Of a stretch of 41,771 bases of DNA, positions 1 through 7,764 are shown piece by piece. Location: the NCBI GenBank assembly GCA_023265515.1, contig JAHFSZ010000011.1, forward strand, positions 1 through 41,771, given 5' to 3'. How positions within the stretch are numbered: the stretch's first letter is position 1; every line of letters starts with the position of its first letter. Origin of the DNA: Verrucomicrobiota bacterium (GTDB taxonomy: Bacteria > Verrucomicrobiota > Verrucomicrobiia > JABWAM01 > JAHFSZ01). The position numbers and the translations under genes were made by a program. The notes below the pieces were generated by a model that was given only the letters and a program-made list of their open reading frames with translations, made no database searches and had not been told where the DNA came from.

Positions 1-460
1 CCTGGTCATGCGCGATGGAGAAGTAGGTTAAATTGGGATCCGTCTGACCAGCAGGCAAGTCATCATAGGAATAGCGGGAGCGCGCAAAGTCCGAAGCGCC
101 CATCGGATTGCGGACAAAGCTCAACCCGATGCCGGTGCCGCTCCGTGTGAAAAGGTTATTCATGGCGCTCAGCCGTCCGGCCGGGCTTGCCACCTGGTTC
201 AGCAGATAGGCCGAGGAGTCCGTGAACGAGCCCCCAAACCCTTCAATTTGCTGATAACTCTGCGTTTCATCAAAGAAGACGGCATTGGCGCCGCTGCCAC
301 CGGGCGCGAAAACAAGCGGAGACTGCGGCTCCATCTTTTTTCTCTGATTGTCGGTGGTCAGCCAGACATTGACGACTTCCCCGGAGGCTTGAACTGTTAC
401 CGGTAACACAAAAATCAGCAAGAAAACCACCGCCAATGCAGACCGTCCCCCGCGCAGCAT
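1..460 (-). CDS. Secreted glycoside hydrolase family 30 (glucosylceramidase-like), N-terminal part, truncated by the window edge
   Basis: This ORF is absent from the track because its stop lies outside the window. Translating the minus strand from the ATG at 460 gives a clear signal peptide (LRGGRSALAVVFLLIFVLPVTVQA), then QSYQQIEGFGGSFTDSSAY and SGTGIGLSFVRNPMGASDF. This is the hallmark start of the GH30 TIM barrel (I.GFGG..T.S.A.....L and G.GL...R.P.G..DF). Family members are retaining beta-glucosidases or xylanases acting outside the cytoplasm; the substrate cannot be told from this part and the catalytic acids are not in the window. The start at 460 has AGGGA 5 nt upstream and places the signal peptide at the N-terminus. 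The same frame stays open to an ATG at 601 with a stronger AAGGA, which would add 47 unusual residues before the signal peptide. Confidence 0.85.
   Translation of the reverse strand, partial: MLRGGRSALAVVFLLIFVLPVTVQASGEVVNVWLTTDNQRKKMEPQSPLVFAPGGSGANAVFFDETQSYQQIEGFGGSFTDSSAYLLNQVASPAGRLSAMNNLFTRSGTGIGLSFVRNPMGASDFARSRYSYDDLPAGQTDPNLTYFSIAHDQ
395..408. promoter_or_regulatory. Perfect 14-bp palindrome TGTTACCGGTAACA (LacI-family operator-like) inside the GH30 signal-peptide codons
   Basis: The sequence is a perfect inverted repeat with a central CG, the typical form of a LacI/GntR-type operator. It lies in the codons for the end of the signal peptide. A closely related palindrome lies about 130 bp upstream at 526-545, so the pair could be main and auxiliary operators for one dimeric or looping repressor. 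The regulator gene is not in the window. Confidence 0.55.
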
Positions 461-525
461 GATTTCCCTGAAAGCCCGCTCTGGGCGCATGAAATCGTGC
501 CAGCGGGGCGCGGCAAAACCATTCG

Positions 526-545
526 ATATGTTACCGGTACCATAT
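526..545. promoter_or_regulatory. 20-bp near-perfect palindrome ATATGTTACCGGTACCATAT, LacI-family operator candidate
   Basis: Nine of ten base pairs are symmetric around the central CG. The core GTTACCGGTA is shared with the palindrome at 395-408. LacI-family operators have this architecture, and such regulators commonly control secreted glycosidases. It lies just upstream of the preferred GH30 start and downstream of a promoter candidate, a position suited to repression. Confidence 0.6.
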
Positions 546-626
546 TGAGCAGCAAAAAACGTGGTTAAAGCAGTAAAATCACATATACATTTCATTTTCA
601 TAGGGGGGGTCCTTCCGTGAGATGCA

Positions 627-654
627 AGGCTAGCATTCCCGCAGGGAGGGTCAA
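627..654 (-). promoter_or_regulatory. Sigma70-like promoter candidate for the GH30 gene
   Basis: On the minus strand TTGACC (654-649) is followed after 16 nt by TAGCCT (632-627), a plausible -35/-10 pair. Transcription would start near 620, just before an AAGGA Shine-Dalgarno and an ATG at 601 in the GH30 frame. It would run through the operator at 526-545. This is a pattern match only. Confidence 0.4.
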
Positions 655-835
655 GCCTCCATCCGGGCGCTTTCCGGCAGGAACCGCTTTCATGGGGAAA
701 ATCGAGCCAAAAAAAGAACCGGTGTCAAAAGGCATTGTCGGTCAATTGCGAAATAATCCACTTTCATGATCAACTTTTCCGCCGATCGGCACTCCCACCG
801 CAGCGATTCGGTCCGCGGCCTTCGCGGTTCAGGGA

Positions 836-1672
836 TCATTCCAAGTGCCGATCCCGGAACTGCTCAAACTTTTCCTGCAATGCCAGCGTGAGAACGGGAA
901 CCCTGGATGGGACCTTTTTACCAATCACGCAGGGGACGATCTCGAGCAGGCTGTTGGTGATGAAGATTTCCTTGGCTTTCTTAAGCGCACGAACCGGCAT
1001 CGGTTTTTCCGACATGCGGATCTTTAATTTTTTGGCAATCTTGATGACGGCCTGGCGGGTGATGCCTTCCAAACAGCCGCTGGAAAGAGGCGGTGTCCAA
1101 AGGAATTTTTCGCTGGCGATGAAAACATTGCTCGCGGCCGCCTCCATCACCTCGCCCTTCGGATTAAGCAGGATCGGATCCTCATAACCGTTCTGCTCCG
1201 CCTTTTTCTTGGCCAGAACGTGCGGCAGATAACTGAGCGTCTTGAATCCGAGACCGCGGACTATGTCGTCGACGATGCAAAGCCTCCAGACAGGGTGCCG
1301 GCGCTGCCATGTGCTGAGATTTCGCGGACGCGCCACCACGATGATTTGCGGCGCCCCGGAGCCACGGGGCGAAAATCCAAGCAGGCCCTCCCCGCGCGTC
1401 ACCACGATCCGGATAAATCCATCCTTCACACCATTGCGAATGACGAGCTCACGAACAAAAAATTCCAGCTCCACCCGGTTATAAGGAATTTTGATGCCGA
1501 GCCGTCCGAGGCCGCGCTGGAGACGGAGCAGGTGCCGGTCGAGCCAGAAAAACCGGCTACCGTAGATCCGGGTCGTCTCGAAAACCCCATCACCGTAGAG
1601 TAAACCCCGATCAAACGCGGAGATACGCACCTGTTTTTCAGGGACAAAACGGCGGTTAAAGAAAGCATCCAT
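836..1672 (-). CDS. pabC: Class IV PLP aminotransferase, probable aminodeoxychorismate lyase
   Basis: The 278-residue protein has the fold-type IV pattern: RGLLYGDGVFETTRIYG near the N-terminus, the PLP lysine in FKTLSYLPHVLAKKKA, then GEVMEAAASNVFI and GCLEGITRQ. Fold-type IV enzymes include PabC, branched-chain aminotransferases and D-alanine aminotransferases, which are hard to separate by sequence. PabC is preferred because the gene lies 45 bp downstream of pabB. It would release pyruvate from 4-amino-4-deoxychorismate to give p-aminobenzoate for folate. The start ATG has only a weak Shine-Dalgarno. The length is normal for the family. Confidence 0.8.
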   Translation of the reverse strand: MDAFFNRRFVPEKQVRISAFDRGLLYGDGVFETTRIYGSRFFWLDRHLLRLQRGLGRLGIKIPYNRVELEFFVRELVIRNGVKDGFIRIVVTRGEGLLGFSPRGSGAPQIIVVARPRNLSTWQRRHPVWRLCIVDDIVRGLGFKTLSYLPHVLAKKKAEQNGYEDPILLNPKGEVMEAAASNVFIASEKFLWTPPLSSGCLEGITRQAVIKIAKKLKIRMSEKPMPVRALKKAKEIFITNSLLEIVPCVIGKKVPSRVPVLTLALQEKFEQFRDRHLE

Positions 1673-1717
1673 TGTGTGACTTACCCGGTCTTCTTATAGG
1701 GGGGTTTCGCGATCATA

Positions 1718-3202
1718 TCAAACAGGGAATGGTGAAACCGCGATTTTGTTTTGGCAACATTCATTGACGCGCGCGCCCGCCTCATCGAACACGCCGAGCA
1801 GCGCGCGGGCTTTGTCGAGCGTCTCACGATGCTCCTGTTCGCGGCATGAATCCGAGGTGATGGCCCCACCGACCGAAAACGCGGCCCGTCCCTCGGCGCA
1901 GACGATCGTTCGAATCGCGATGTTCCATTGGCTCATGCCCGATCCAATCCAGCCGATGGACCCGGTGTAAATGCCCCGTGCATAGGGCTCCAACTCGTGG
2001 ATGATCTCCTGTGCGCGCAATTTGGGAGCGCCCGTGATCGAGCCTCCCGGGAAACACGCCATCACAACGTCCAGCGGTTCCACACCCAGCCTCAGGTGCG
2101 CTGTGATCGTCGAAACCAGGTGATAGACGGTCGCATATTCTTCGCACTTTACCAATTCGGGCACGCAAACACTGCCGAACTCGGCAATCCTGCCCAGATC
2201 GTTGCGCAACAAGTCGGTGATCATCAGCAACTCGGCGCGGTCCTTGCGGCTTTGGAGAAGGCCCTGCGCCCGCTCCCAATCCGAGGGCCCATCTCCGAAC
2301 CGCGGGCAGGTTCCCTTGACTGGCCGTGTTCTGACTTCGCGCCCTGCAATCTTCAAAAATTCCTCGGGCGACGACGAAAGGATTTGAAACGCGCCACCGT
2401 CGAGCATGGCTGCGAATGGCGCGGGATTCAGCACCCGGAGCTGCTCGTAGATCCAGCCGGACGAAGGCACGCCGTTCGCAAGGAATGGATACGTCAGATT
2501 GGCCTGGTAGATGTCGCCGGCGCGGATGTACGACTGGATCCGTTCGAATAGCCGGCCATATTCCTGCTCGGAAAGCAGGGGCCGCCATGTTCGTGGTTCG
2601 TGAATCGTGGATCGTGAGTCGTGGATCGTGGTTCGTGGTTCACCCGCGGATGGAAATGGAAGGACGTTGCTGTCGAGCTCATCGAGAAATTGATCCAGGC
2701 GATAACGCGCCCGCTGAAGGCTGGCGCTTGCCCGACCCGACCGGCCTGAGCTGACGACAAAAGCACGGCGTTCCACATGGTCGAACACAACCACCGTGTC
2801 GTAATAGGCGAGCCAGAAATCGGGGTGTTCCAGCACCGGCTTGCGGGCAAGGGGCAGTTTTTCCAGCCCGTGGCCAAGTTCGTAGCCAAGGTAACCGGCC
2901 ACCAGGCCGGAGCCCGCTGCCTCCAGCGCGTCCTGGGCGCGGCAGGGAATCCCCGGAAAGAAACGCGACAGGAAATATTCGATCGCCTCCCACGGATCGC
3001 TTTCAAACTGGAGAACGCCGTCCGCATTACGCCAGTGGATGCTCCGGCCGGTCCCGCAGATCACCTCCGCCGGATCAGCCATGAGGAGCGACCAGCGCCC
3101 GTGTTCGGGATCCATCTTCGCGCTGTCGAGAAACACAACATGCCGCAAATGGCGCAACCGCCTCCAGGATTCCACCGACGTGAGGCCGATTTCTTCGATC
3201 AT
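1718..3202 (-). CDS. pabB: Aminodeoxychorismate synthase component I
   Basis: The 494-residue chorismate-utilising enzyme carries the C-terminal signatures TRPVKGTCPR, DLLRNDLGRI and FPGGSITGAPKLRA, ending with IYTGSIGWI. The lysine in the PVKGT motif (alanine in anthranilate synthase) favours PabB over TrpE; that lysine forms the covalent intermediate in PabB. With an amidotransferase partner (not in the window) it converts chorismate to aminodeoxychorismate for the adjacent PabC. The ATG overlaps the rnc stop by 4 nt (ATGA), suggesting translational coupling. Residues about 187-204 (EPRTTIHDSRSTIHEPRT) are encoded by seven 7-bp repeats and probably form a linker between the N-terminal and catalytic parts. 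Confidence 0.9.
   Translation of the reverse strand: MIEEIGLTSVESWRRLRHLRHVVFLDSAKMDPEHGRWSLLMADPAEVICGTGRSIHWRNADGVLQFESDPWEAIEYFLSRFFPGIPCRAQDALEAAGSGLVAGYLGYELGHGLEKLPLARKPVLEHPDFWLAYYDTVVVFDHVERRAFVVSSGRSGRASASLQRARYRLDQFLDELDSNVLPFPSAGEPRTTIHDSRSTIHEPRTWRPLLSEQEYGRLFERIQSYIRAGDIYQANLTYPFLANGVPSSGWIYEQLRVLNPAPFAAMLDGGAFQILSSSPEEFLKIAGREVRTRPVKGTCPRFGDGPSDWERAQGLLQSRKDRAELLMITDLLRNDLGRIAEFGSVCVPELVKCEEYATVYHLVSTITAHLRLGVEPLDVVMACFPGGSITGAPKLRAQEIIHELEPYARGIYTGSIGWIGSGMSQWNIAIRTIVCAEGRAAFSVGGAITSDSCREQEHRETLDKARALLGVFDEAGARVNECCQNKIAVSPFPV
2590..2638. repeat. Heptanucleotide array, 7 units of (A/T)TCGTG(G/A), inside pabB
   Basis: Seven consecutive 7-mers: TTCGTGG, TTCGTGA, ATCGTGG, ATCGTGA, GTCGTGG, ATCGTGG, TTCGTGG. 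They encode a repetitive TIHDSRSTIHEPRT-type segment in PabB. The same unit reappears between rplA and rplK (36702-36791) and beside tRNA-Thr (39703-39737). Confidence 0.9.
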
Positions 3203-3909
3203 GTCGCCTTCTTGAATTTTGAATTTTGAATTTTGAATTTTTCGAGCGCTGTTTCCGCCGCCCGTTGCTCAGCGGATTTCTTGGTCGCGCCGATTCCCCG
3301 GCCGATCTCCTCTCCCTTCCACTCCACCACCGCCTCGAACAGGCGCGAATGGTCGGGCCCCGACAGGGCCGCGATCCGATAGAGCGGCAGCTCGGCGCCC
3401 TCGGCCTGCAGACATTCCTGCAGAAGGCCCTTGGCGTTTTGCGGTTCGGGATTGTCCACCACTTCCTTCAGACGCAAAGCCAGCAGGCGCGCGATCAGTT
3501 GCTCGGTCTTTTCCAGTCCACGGTCGAGGTAGATGGCGCAAATCACCGCTTCCATCGCATTGGCGAGGTTCGAGGAGCGGATGCGACCGCCGTTCTTTTC
3601 CTCACTGGGCCCAAGAATCAGGTGCTGGCCAAGTTCCAGCGATTGAGCCATCTGCATCAATGCAGAGCGGTTTGCCAGATGTGAGCGCATCTTGGTCAAC
3701 CGTCCCTCCTTGGCCTCAGGAAATTGGTCGAATAAGAGGCGGCTGATGATCAATCCCAGGACGGCATCGCCGAGGAATTCGAATCGCTCATTGTGGAGGA
3801 CTTTCCTGCCTCCCTCATACCCGACCGATGCATGCGTCAGCGCCTGCCTCAACAGCTTCGGATTCTTGAACTTGACCCCCAGTTTCGCTTCGAGTTCGGA
3901 GACGGACAT
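3199..3909 (-). CDS. rnc: Ribonuclease III
   Basis: The protein has the RNase III signature NERFEFLGDAVLG, a second catalytic helix SNLANAMEAVICAIYLD, and a C-terminal double-stranded RNA-binding domain ending GIGATKKSAEQRAAETALEKF. It cleaves dsRNA in rRNA processing. In the second helix the position usually occupied by a metal-ligand Asp is Asn (LANAMEA); other bacterial groups also have Asn here, so activity is still expected. I prefer the ATG at 3909, which gives the usual family N-terminus (MSVSELEAKLGVKF). The track starts at a GTG at 3960 that overlaps the xerD stop (GTGA), adding 17 residues without family resemblance. The last residues (KIQNSKFKKAT) are encoded by a heptamer repeat. 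Confidence 0.92.
   Translation of the reverse strand: MSVSELEAKLGVKFKNPKLLRQALTHASVGYEGGRKVLHNERFEFLGDAVLGLIISRLLFDQFPEAKEGRLTKMRSHLANRSALMQMAQSLELGQHLILGPSEEKNGGRIRSSNLANAMEAVICAIYLDRGLEKTEQLIARLLALRLKEVVDNPEPQNAKGLLQECLQAEGAELPLYRIAALSGPDHSRLFEAVVEWKGEEIGRGIGATKKSAEQRAAETALEKFKIQNSKFKKAT
3212..3239. repeat. Heptanucleotide array, 4 perfect TTGAATT units, forming the 3' end of rnc
   Basis: Four identical 7-mers encode the C-terminal KIQNSKFK of RNase III, just before the stop codon and the pabB start. No complementary second array is visible here. Confidence 0.9.
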
Positions 3910-3956
3910 CTTGGGTGGGATTCTAGAGATCTCACTCGGGCCTGGTAAAGAGAGAA

Positions 3957-4904
3957 TCACCCCCTGGGGTGAAACTTCTTGTGAATCTCCTTCAACCGCG
4001 GCGTATGGACATGCGTATAGACCTGCGTCGTGGCGATACTGCTGTGGCCGAGCATCTGCTGGATGAATCGAAGGTCAGCGCCATTCCAGAGCAGATGCGT
4101 CGCGAAGGAGTGCCGGAGCATGTGCGGCGTGATGTTTTTCTCGATCCCGGCCCTCTTCACATACTTTTTGAAGAGCAGCCAGAGGGTGGATGTGTCGAAA
4201 CCCGTGCCACGCTCGCTCAAAAAGACCTCGGAGCGGGTCCGCGCCTTGACCAGCTTCGGGCGCTCCGTTTCCAGGTAGCGCTCGATGGCTTCGCGCGCCC
4301 GGCCGCCAATCGGGACCATCCGCTGCTTGTCGCCCTTGCCAATGACGTTCAGAATTCCTTCCTCCAGATCCACGTTTTCGAGGCGGAGGGTTGCCAGCTC
4401 GGCGAGCCGGAGACCCGACGAATAAAACACCTCGAGGATCGCACGGTCGCGGTTGCTCCATTTCGTCGCGGATACGCCGACGGAACCTAACAGCTGTTCG
4501 ACCTCCTCATGGGTCAGCGTTTTTGGCAAAATCAGTCCCTTCTTCGGAAGCTCCAGCCGCTCACCCCAGTTTTCGCGCGGCTTGCGGGACGTCCCGACCA
4601 GCCAGTGGTAAAGCGCCCGCAGCGCCGAGATCGTGAGATAAATCGAGCGCGGGCCCCGGCCGCCCTCGCGCCGCTTCAACAGCAGTTTCACCAGATCGGC
4701 GTAACCAACGTCCTGCCAGGAAAGGATCCCGGACTTTTCCAGATGATAGCCGATCCAGCTCAATTCGTAGTCATAAACCCGGCGGGTGTGGAGAGACAAT
4801 CCGCGCTCGAGGACAAGGGAATTGAGAAAATCCTGGATGGTATCCGACAACAGCGCGGCACGCGTCGGCGCCTTTTTCTTCAGCTTGTCAGACTTCTTCA
4901 ACAC
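3957..4904 (-). CDS. xerD: Tyrosine site-specific recombinase, XerC/XerD type
   Basis: The 315-residue protein has an N-terminal SAM-like core-binding domain (FLNSLVLERGLSLHTRRVYDYELSW) and a C-terminal catalytic domain with the Arg in SSGLRLAELATL, HMLRHSFATHLLWNGADLRFIQQMLGH and the tyrosine in TTQVYTHV. All catalytic residues expected for the family are present. XerC/D resolve chromosome dimers at dif during division. Assignment to XerD rather than XerC is uncertain. The start is GTG at 4904; no ATG exists before the conserved region. No phage or transposon genes are next to it, so a housekeeping role fits best. Confidence 0.85.
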   Translation of the reverse strand: MLKKSDKLKKKAPTRAALLSDTIQDFLNSLVLERGLSLHTRRVYDYELSWIGYHLEKSGILSWQDVGYADLVKLLLKRREGGRGPRSIYLTISALRALYHWLVGTSRKPRENWGERLELPKKGLILPKTLTHEEVEQLLGSVGVSATKWSNRDRAILEVFYSSGLRLAELATLRLENVDLEEGILNVIGKGDKQRMVPIGGRAREAIERYLETERPKLVKARTRSEVFLSERGTGFDTSTLWLLFKKYVKRAGIEKNITPHMLRHSFATHLLWNGADLRFIQQMLGHSSIATTQVYTHVHTPRLKEIHKKFHPRG

Positions 4905-4951
4905 CTAGGTTTTTTATCAGGCGAACGGTTCAAACGCGATCCGATTCTATT

Positions 4952-5063
4952 ATTTCTGATTTCTCATTTCTAATTTCCGACCAAACAGGGCACAAAATCG
5001 GCGAAGCAGCGGGAAACCGTCCGCAAATCGTTGATGAGAAATCAGGAATCAGAAATCAGAAAT
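4952..5063. repeat. Inverted pair of heptamer arrays (ATTTCTG units) between rmlD and xerD
   Basis: Left arm 4952-4979: ATTTCTG, ATTTCTC, ATTTCTA, ATTTCCG. Right arm 5036-5063, read on the minus strand: ATTTCTG, ATTTCTG, ATTCCTG, ATTTCTC. The arms match at 23 of 28 positions and enclose a 56-nt spacer, so the transcript could fold into a 28-bp imperfect stem. The rmlD stop codon lies inside the right arm. Confidence 0.85.
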
Positions 5064-5922
5064 CGACTTTCTCCCTGAGAAAGTCCGGCAGTGTTTCCCT
5101 CCAATGCCTCGGTTCCTTGCCCAGCAATTCAACCGTCTTGCTCAAATCGAGAACCGAGTACTCCGGCCGGAGCGCCCGGCTGGAAAAGCTTTTCGAGCTG
5201 ACCCGCTCGAGGGTTTCAGTACGGACTGGCAGATCCAGATTCCGGGCCGCTGCAAGGAGTTCCTCGGCAAAACCGTGCCACGAGCAACTGCCGGCATTGG
5301 CGAAGTGATAAATCCCCCGCGCATCCTTTTGTGCGAGCATCCACAGCGCCTCGGCGAGGTCGGGCGCGTAGGTACAGGGCCCTTCGCGGTCATCCGCCAC
5401 ACAAAGGTGCTTCTCCCGCAGGATCAGGTCTTTGAGTTGTGAGAGAAATGTTCTTCCGCCGGTCTTGAAAAGCCACGCGACGCGGACCACGAGATGCTGG
5501 TTGCTGGTGCCGAGGACGGCCTTTTCGCTGTCCGCCTTGGTCTGTGCGTAGATGCTGAGCGGTCCCACCGGATCGTCGGGAAGATAAGGCGTGCGTTTTT
5601 CGCCGTCGAAAACGTAATCGGTGCTCAGATGAACCAGCTTGCCACCGGTTTCGGCGAGGGAGCGCGCCAGGATGCGTGGGCCATCGACGTTGACCCGATG
5701 GGCCAGTTCCGGCTCCCTTTCGGCATCATCGACCCGCGTGTAACCGGCGCAGTTGAAAACGATTTCGGGTTTCGCCTTGGCGAGCGTTTTTCGGACACTC
5801 GCCTCGTCCGTGATGTCCAGATCGACATGCCGGCAGGCGGTGAGGCGGGCTTTGGATTCAAGATGACGCACGAGCGTGCGGCCCGCGGTTCCGGCCGCGC
5901 CTGTGATCAATACGGCTTTCAA
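5056..5922 (-). CDS. rfbD: dTDP-4-dehydrorhamnose reductase
   Basis: The 288-residue extended SDR protein has the NAD(P) fingerprint GAAGTAG at the N-terminus, NCAGYTRVDDAE, STDYVFDGEKRTPYLPDD and the catalytic YAQTKADSE (YxxxK), all typical of RmlD. It catalyses the final NADPH-dependent step to dTDP-L-rhamnose. It overlaps rmlA by 4 nt and follows rmlB and rmlA in transcription order. Its stop codon is formed by a heptamer repeat unit (VDF then TGA). Confidence 0.9.
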   Translation of the reverse strand: MKAVLITGAAGTAGRTLVRHLESKARLTACRHVDLDITDEASVRKTLAKAKPEIVFNCAGYTRVDDAEREPELAHRVNVDGPRILARSLAETGGKLVHLSTDYVFDGEKRTPYLPDDPVGPLSIYAQTKADSEKAVLGTSNQHLVVRVAWLFKTGGRTFLSQLKDLILREKHLCVADDREGPCTYAPDLAEALWMLAQKDARGIYHFANAGSCSWHGFAEELLAAARNLDLPVRTETLERVSSKSFSSRALRPEYSVLDLSKTVELLGKEPRHWRETLPDFLREKVDF

Positions 5923-6659
5923 AGGTCCGGAACCTGGATCTTCCGATGTTTGGCAACCCGGCAGTTGGCGCGGAGCAGCGCGTCGTGCGATTCGCCCGCG
6001 TCAAGCCACATTCCGTCCAGAAGACGATAGGTCAGCCTGCGGCGACGAATATAAGCATTGTTGACGTCGCTGATTTCGAGTTCGCCGCGCTTGGATGGTT
6101 TCAGCTTTCGGATAATGTCGAACACAGATGAATCGTACAGATAGACTCCAATGACAGCATAGTTTGATTTGGGACGACGCGGCTTTTCCTCCACCTTCAC
6201 GATTCTGCCGTTCCTGAAAACCGGCACCCCATAGCAGCTCGGGTTATCGACCTCGGCCAGGTAAACCATCGCGCCGCGCCGCTGCTTGCGAAACGCCGCC
6301 ACGCCTTTGCGGATGCTTCCCTCGATGATATTGTCTCCGAGCATGACGACGATTTTTTCCCCGTGAACATAAGGCTCCACGAGCGAAAGCGCCGCGGCAA
6401 TCCCGCCCTCCCCCTCCTGGTAGGTGTAATGAATGTGCTTGAGGCCGAAGTCGCTGCCGTTGCCGATCAGCCGGAGGAAATCACCCGCATTGTTGCCGCC
6501 GGTGACAATGACAATCTCCCGCATCCCCGCATCAACGAGCGTCTGGATCGGGTAGAAGATCATCGGCCGGTCGTACACCGGCAATAGGTGTTTGTTGGTG
6601 ATTTTCGTCAGTGGCCGCAACCGCGTCCCAAGGCCGCCTGCAAGTATGACACCTTTCAT
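5919..6659 (-). CDS. rfbA: Glucose-1-phosphate thymidylyltransferase
   Basis: The nucleotidyltransferase signature GGLGTRLRPLTKITNKHLLPVYDRPMI opens the protein; GDNII and VEEKP follow. It makes dTDP-glucose from dTTP and glucose-1-phosphate, the first step of the rhamnose pathway. At 246 residues it belongs to the short RmlA type that lacks the C-terminal extension of enterobacterial RmlA (about 290 residues). It lies 13 bp after rmlB and overlaps rmlD by 4 nt, so the three are probably one transcript. Confidence 0.88.
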   Translation of the reverse strand: MKGVILAGGLGTRLRPLTKITNKHLLPVYDRPMIFYPIQTLVDAGMREIVIVTGGNNAGDFLRLIGNGSDFGLKHIHYTYQEGEGGIAAALSLVEPYVHGEKIVVMLGDNIIEGSIRKGVAAFRKQRRGAMVYLAEVDNPSCYGVPVFRNGRIVKVEEKPRRPKSNYAVIGVYLYDSSVFDIIRKLKPSKRGELEISDVNNAYIRRRRLTYRLLDGMWLDAGESHDALLRANCRVAKHRKIQVPDL

Positions 6660-6672
6660 AGCTCCCCCCGCT

Positions 6673-7692
6673 TCATCTGCGTTTGTAGTATTTGCTCTGA
6701 AATTTCCGATGTTCCCGAAGGCGGACCAGGCGCTGCCACCACCGCCGGTTCACGCAGTACCATGCCACGGTTTGCTCGAGCGCGTCCGAAAAATCGTGGG
6801 CCGGCTTCCAACCGAGCTCCCGGCGGATCTTGCGCGAATCGATCGCATACCGGCGGTCGTGACCCAGCCGGTCGCGGACATGCCGCACCAATGACTTCGG
6901 CTTGCCCAGCAAGCCCAACACCCGGTGGACGATTTCAAGGTTCCGGCGCTCCTCATGGCTGCCGATGTTGTAAATCTCGCCCGGCGCGCCCCGATCCAGC
7001 ACGCGGAGAAGGGCCGCCGCATGATCCTCGGCATAAATCCAGTCGCGGACATTTTTGCCGTCGCCATAGACCGGCAGCGGGCGGTCCTGAAGAGCATTGG
7101 TTACCATCAGCGGGATCAGCTTTTCAGGAAACTGGTAGGGACCGTAATTATTCGAGCATCGTGTGATGGTAACCCATTGGCCATACGTTTCATGCGCCCC
7201 CCGGCAGCAAAGGTCGGCGGCCGCCTTGCTGGCCGAATACGGGGAATTCGGCCTGAGCGGATCGCTCTCGCGAAATTTTCCGCGCGCTCCAAGTGTGCCA
7301 TAGACTTCGTCGGTTGAAATTTGAAGAAACTTTTTGATGCCCGCCTGCCTTGCGCATTCGAGGAGGACCTGGGTGCCGATCACGTTGGTTTTCAAAAAGG
7401 GCGTCGCATCCAGGATACTCCGATCGACATGCGTTTCGGCCGCGGAGTTCACCACCGCATCGAACCGGTGTTTCTTCATCACCGAGAGGACCTGCCGGCG
7501 GTCACTGATGTCGCCGCGGACCAACTTGTATCGTTTCCTGTGGGCAATCGGAAGATTCGCGAGATTTCGGCCGCGGCCCGCGTAGGTCAACTTGTCGAGG
7601 TTTACGATCCGGGCTTGAGGCCGGTTTTTCAGGACATGGCGGATAAAATGACTGCCGATGAAACCGCACCCTCCTGTAACCAAAATTTTCAT
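6673..7692 (-). CDS. rfbB: dTDP-glucose 4,6-dehydratase
   Basis: The 339-residue protein begins MKILVTGGCGFIGSHFIRHVL (GxxGxxG, NAD-binding), has VNLDKLTYAGR for NAD ribose recognition, SAAETHVDRSI, STDEVYG and the catalytic YSASKAAAD, then NNYGPYQFPEKLIP. This matches RmlB at normal length. It converts dTDP-glucose to dTDP-4-keto-6-deoxyglucose. It is the first gene of rmlB-rmlA-rmlD; the epimerase rmlC is not in the window. Confidence 0.93.
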   Translation of the reverse strand: MKILVTGGCGFIGSHFIRHVLKNRPQARIVNLDKLTYAGRGRNLANLPIAHRKRYKLVRGDISDRRQVLSVMKKHRFDAVVNSAAETHVDRSILDATPFLKTNVIGTQVLLECARQAGIKKFLQISTDEVYGTLGARGKFRESDPLRPNSPYSASKAAADLCCRGAHETYGQWVTITRCSNNYGPYQFPEKLIPLMVTNALQDRPLPVYGDGKNVRDWIYAEDHAAALLRVLDRGAPGEIYNIGSHEERRNLEIVHRVLGLLGKPKSLVRHVRDRLGHDRRYAIDSRKIRRELGWKPAHDFSDALEQTVAWYCVNRRWWQRLVRLREHRKFQSKYYKRR

Positions 7693-7764
7693 GCGAGGCA
7701 GGCTGGGAATTTACTCAATATGGCTTTCGCAAGTCGTTGGCTGCAAGGAAATTCGGGGAATCCA

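Larger units (their letters stand above)
461..835. other. Intergenic region between pabC and the GH30 gene
   Basis: About 375 bp separate the pabC stop from the preferred GH30 start. It holds a sigma70-like promoter candidate (627-654), a LacI-type operator (526-545) and an alternative GH30 start at 601. The 735-1187 plus-strand ORF of the track is a pabC shadow. A short stem (CCGCG..CGCGG, about 815-829) lies next to the pabC stop but has no T-run, so no pabC terminator is called. Nothing else is recognised. Confidence 0.5.

Noticed and set aside
815-829. CCGCG-GCCTT-CGCGG stem beside the pabC stop as a terminator
   Set aside because: The stem is short, lies inside or at the very end of the pabC region and has no T-run.
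3560-3600. Asn instead of Asp at a metal-ligand position of RNase III (LANAMEA)
   Set aside because: Asn at this site occurs in other bacterial RNase III groups as far as I recall; the other catalytic residues are intact, so it is noted in the gene entry but not claimed as loss of function.
3957-4904. XerD-type recombinase as the integrase of a mobile element
   Set aside because: No phage or conjugation genes are adjacent, the only nearby tRNA is about 3.6 kb away, and the sequence matches housekeeping XerC/D.
4952-5063. Heptamer arrays as a CRISPR array
   Set aside because: The units are 7 bp and contiguous without spacers, and no cas genes are present.
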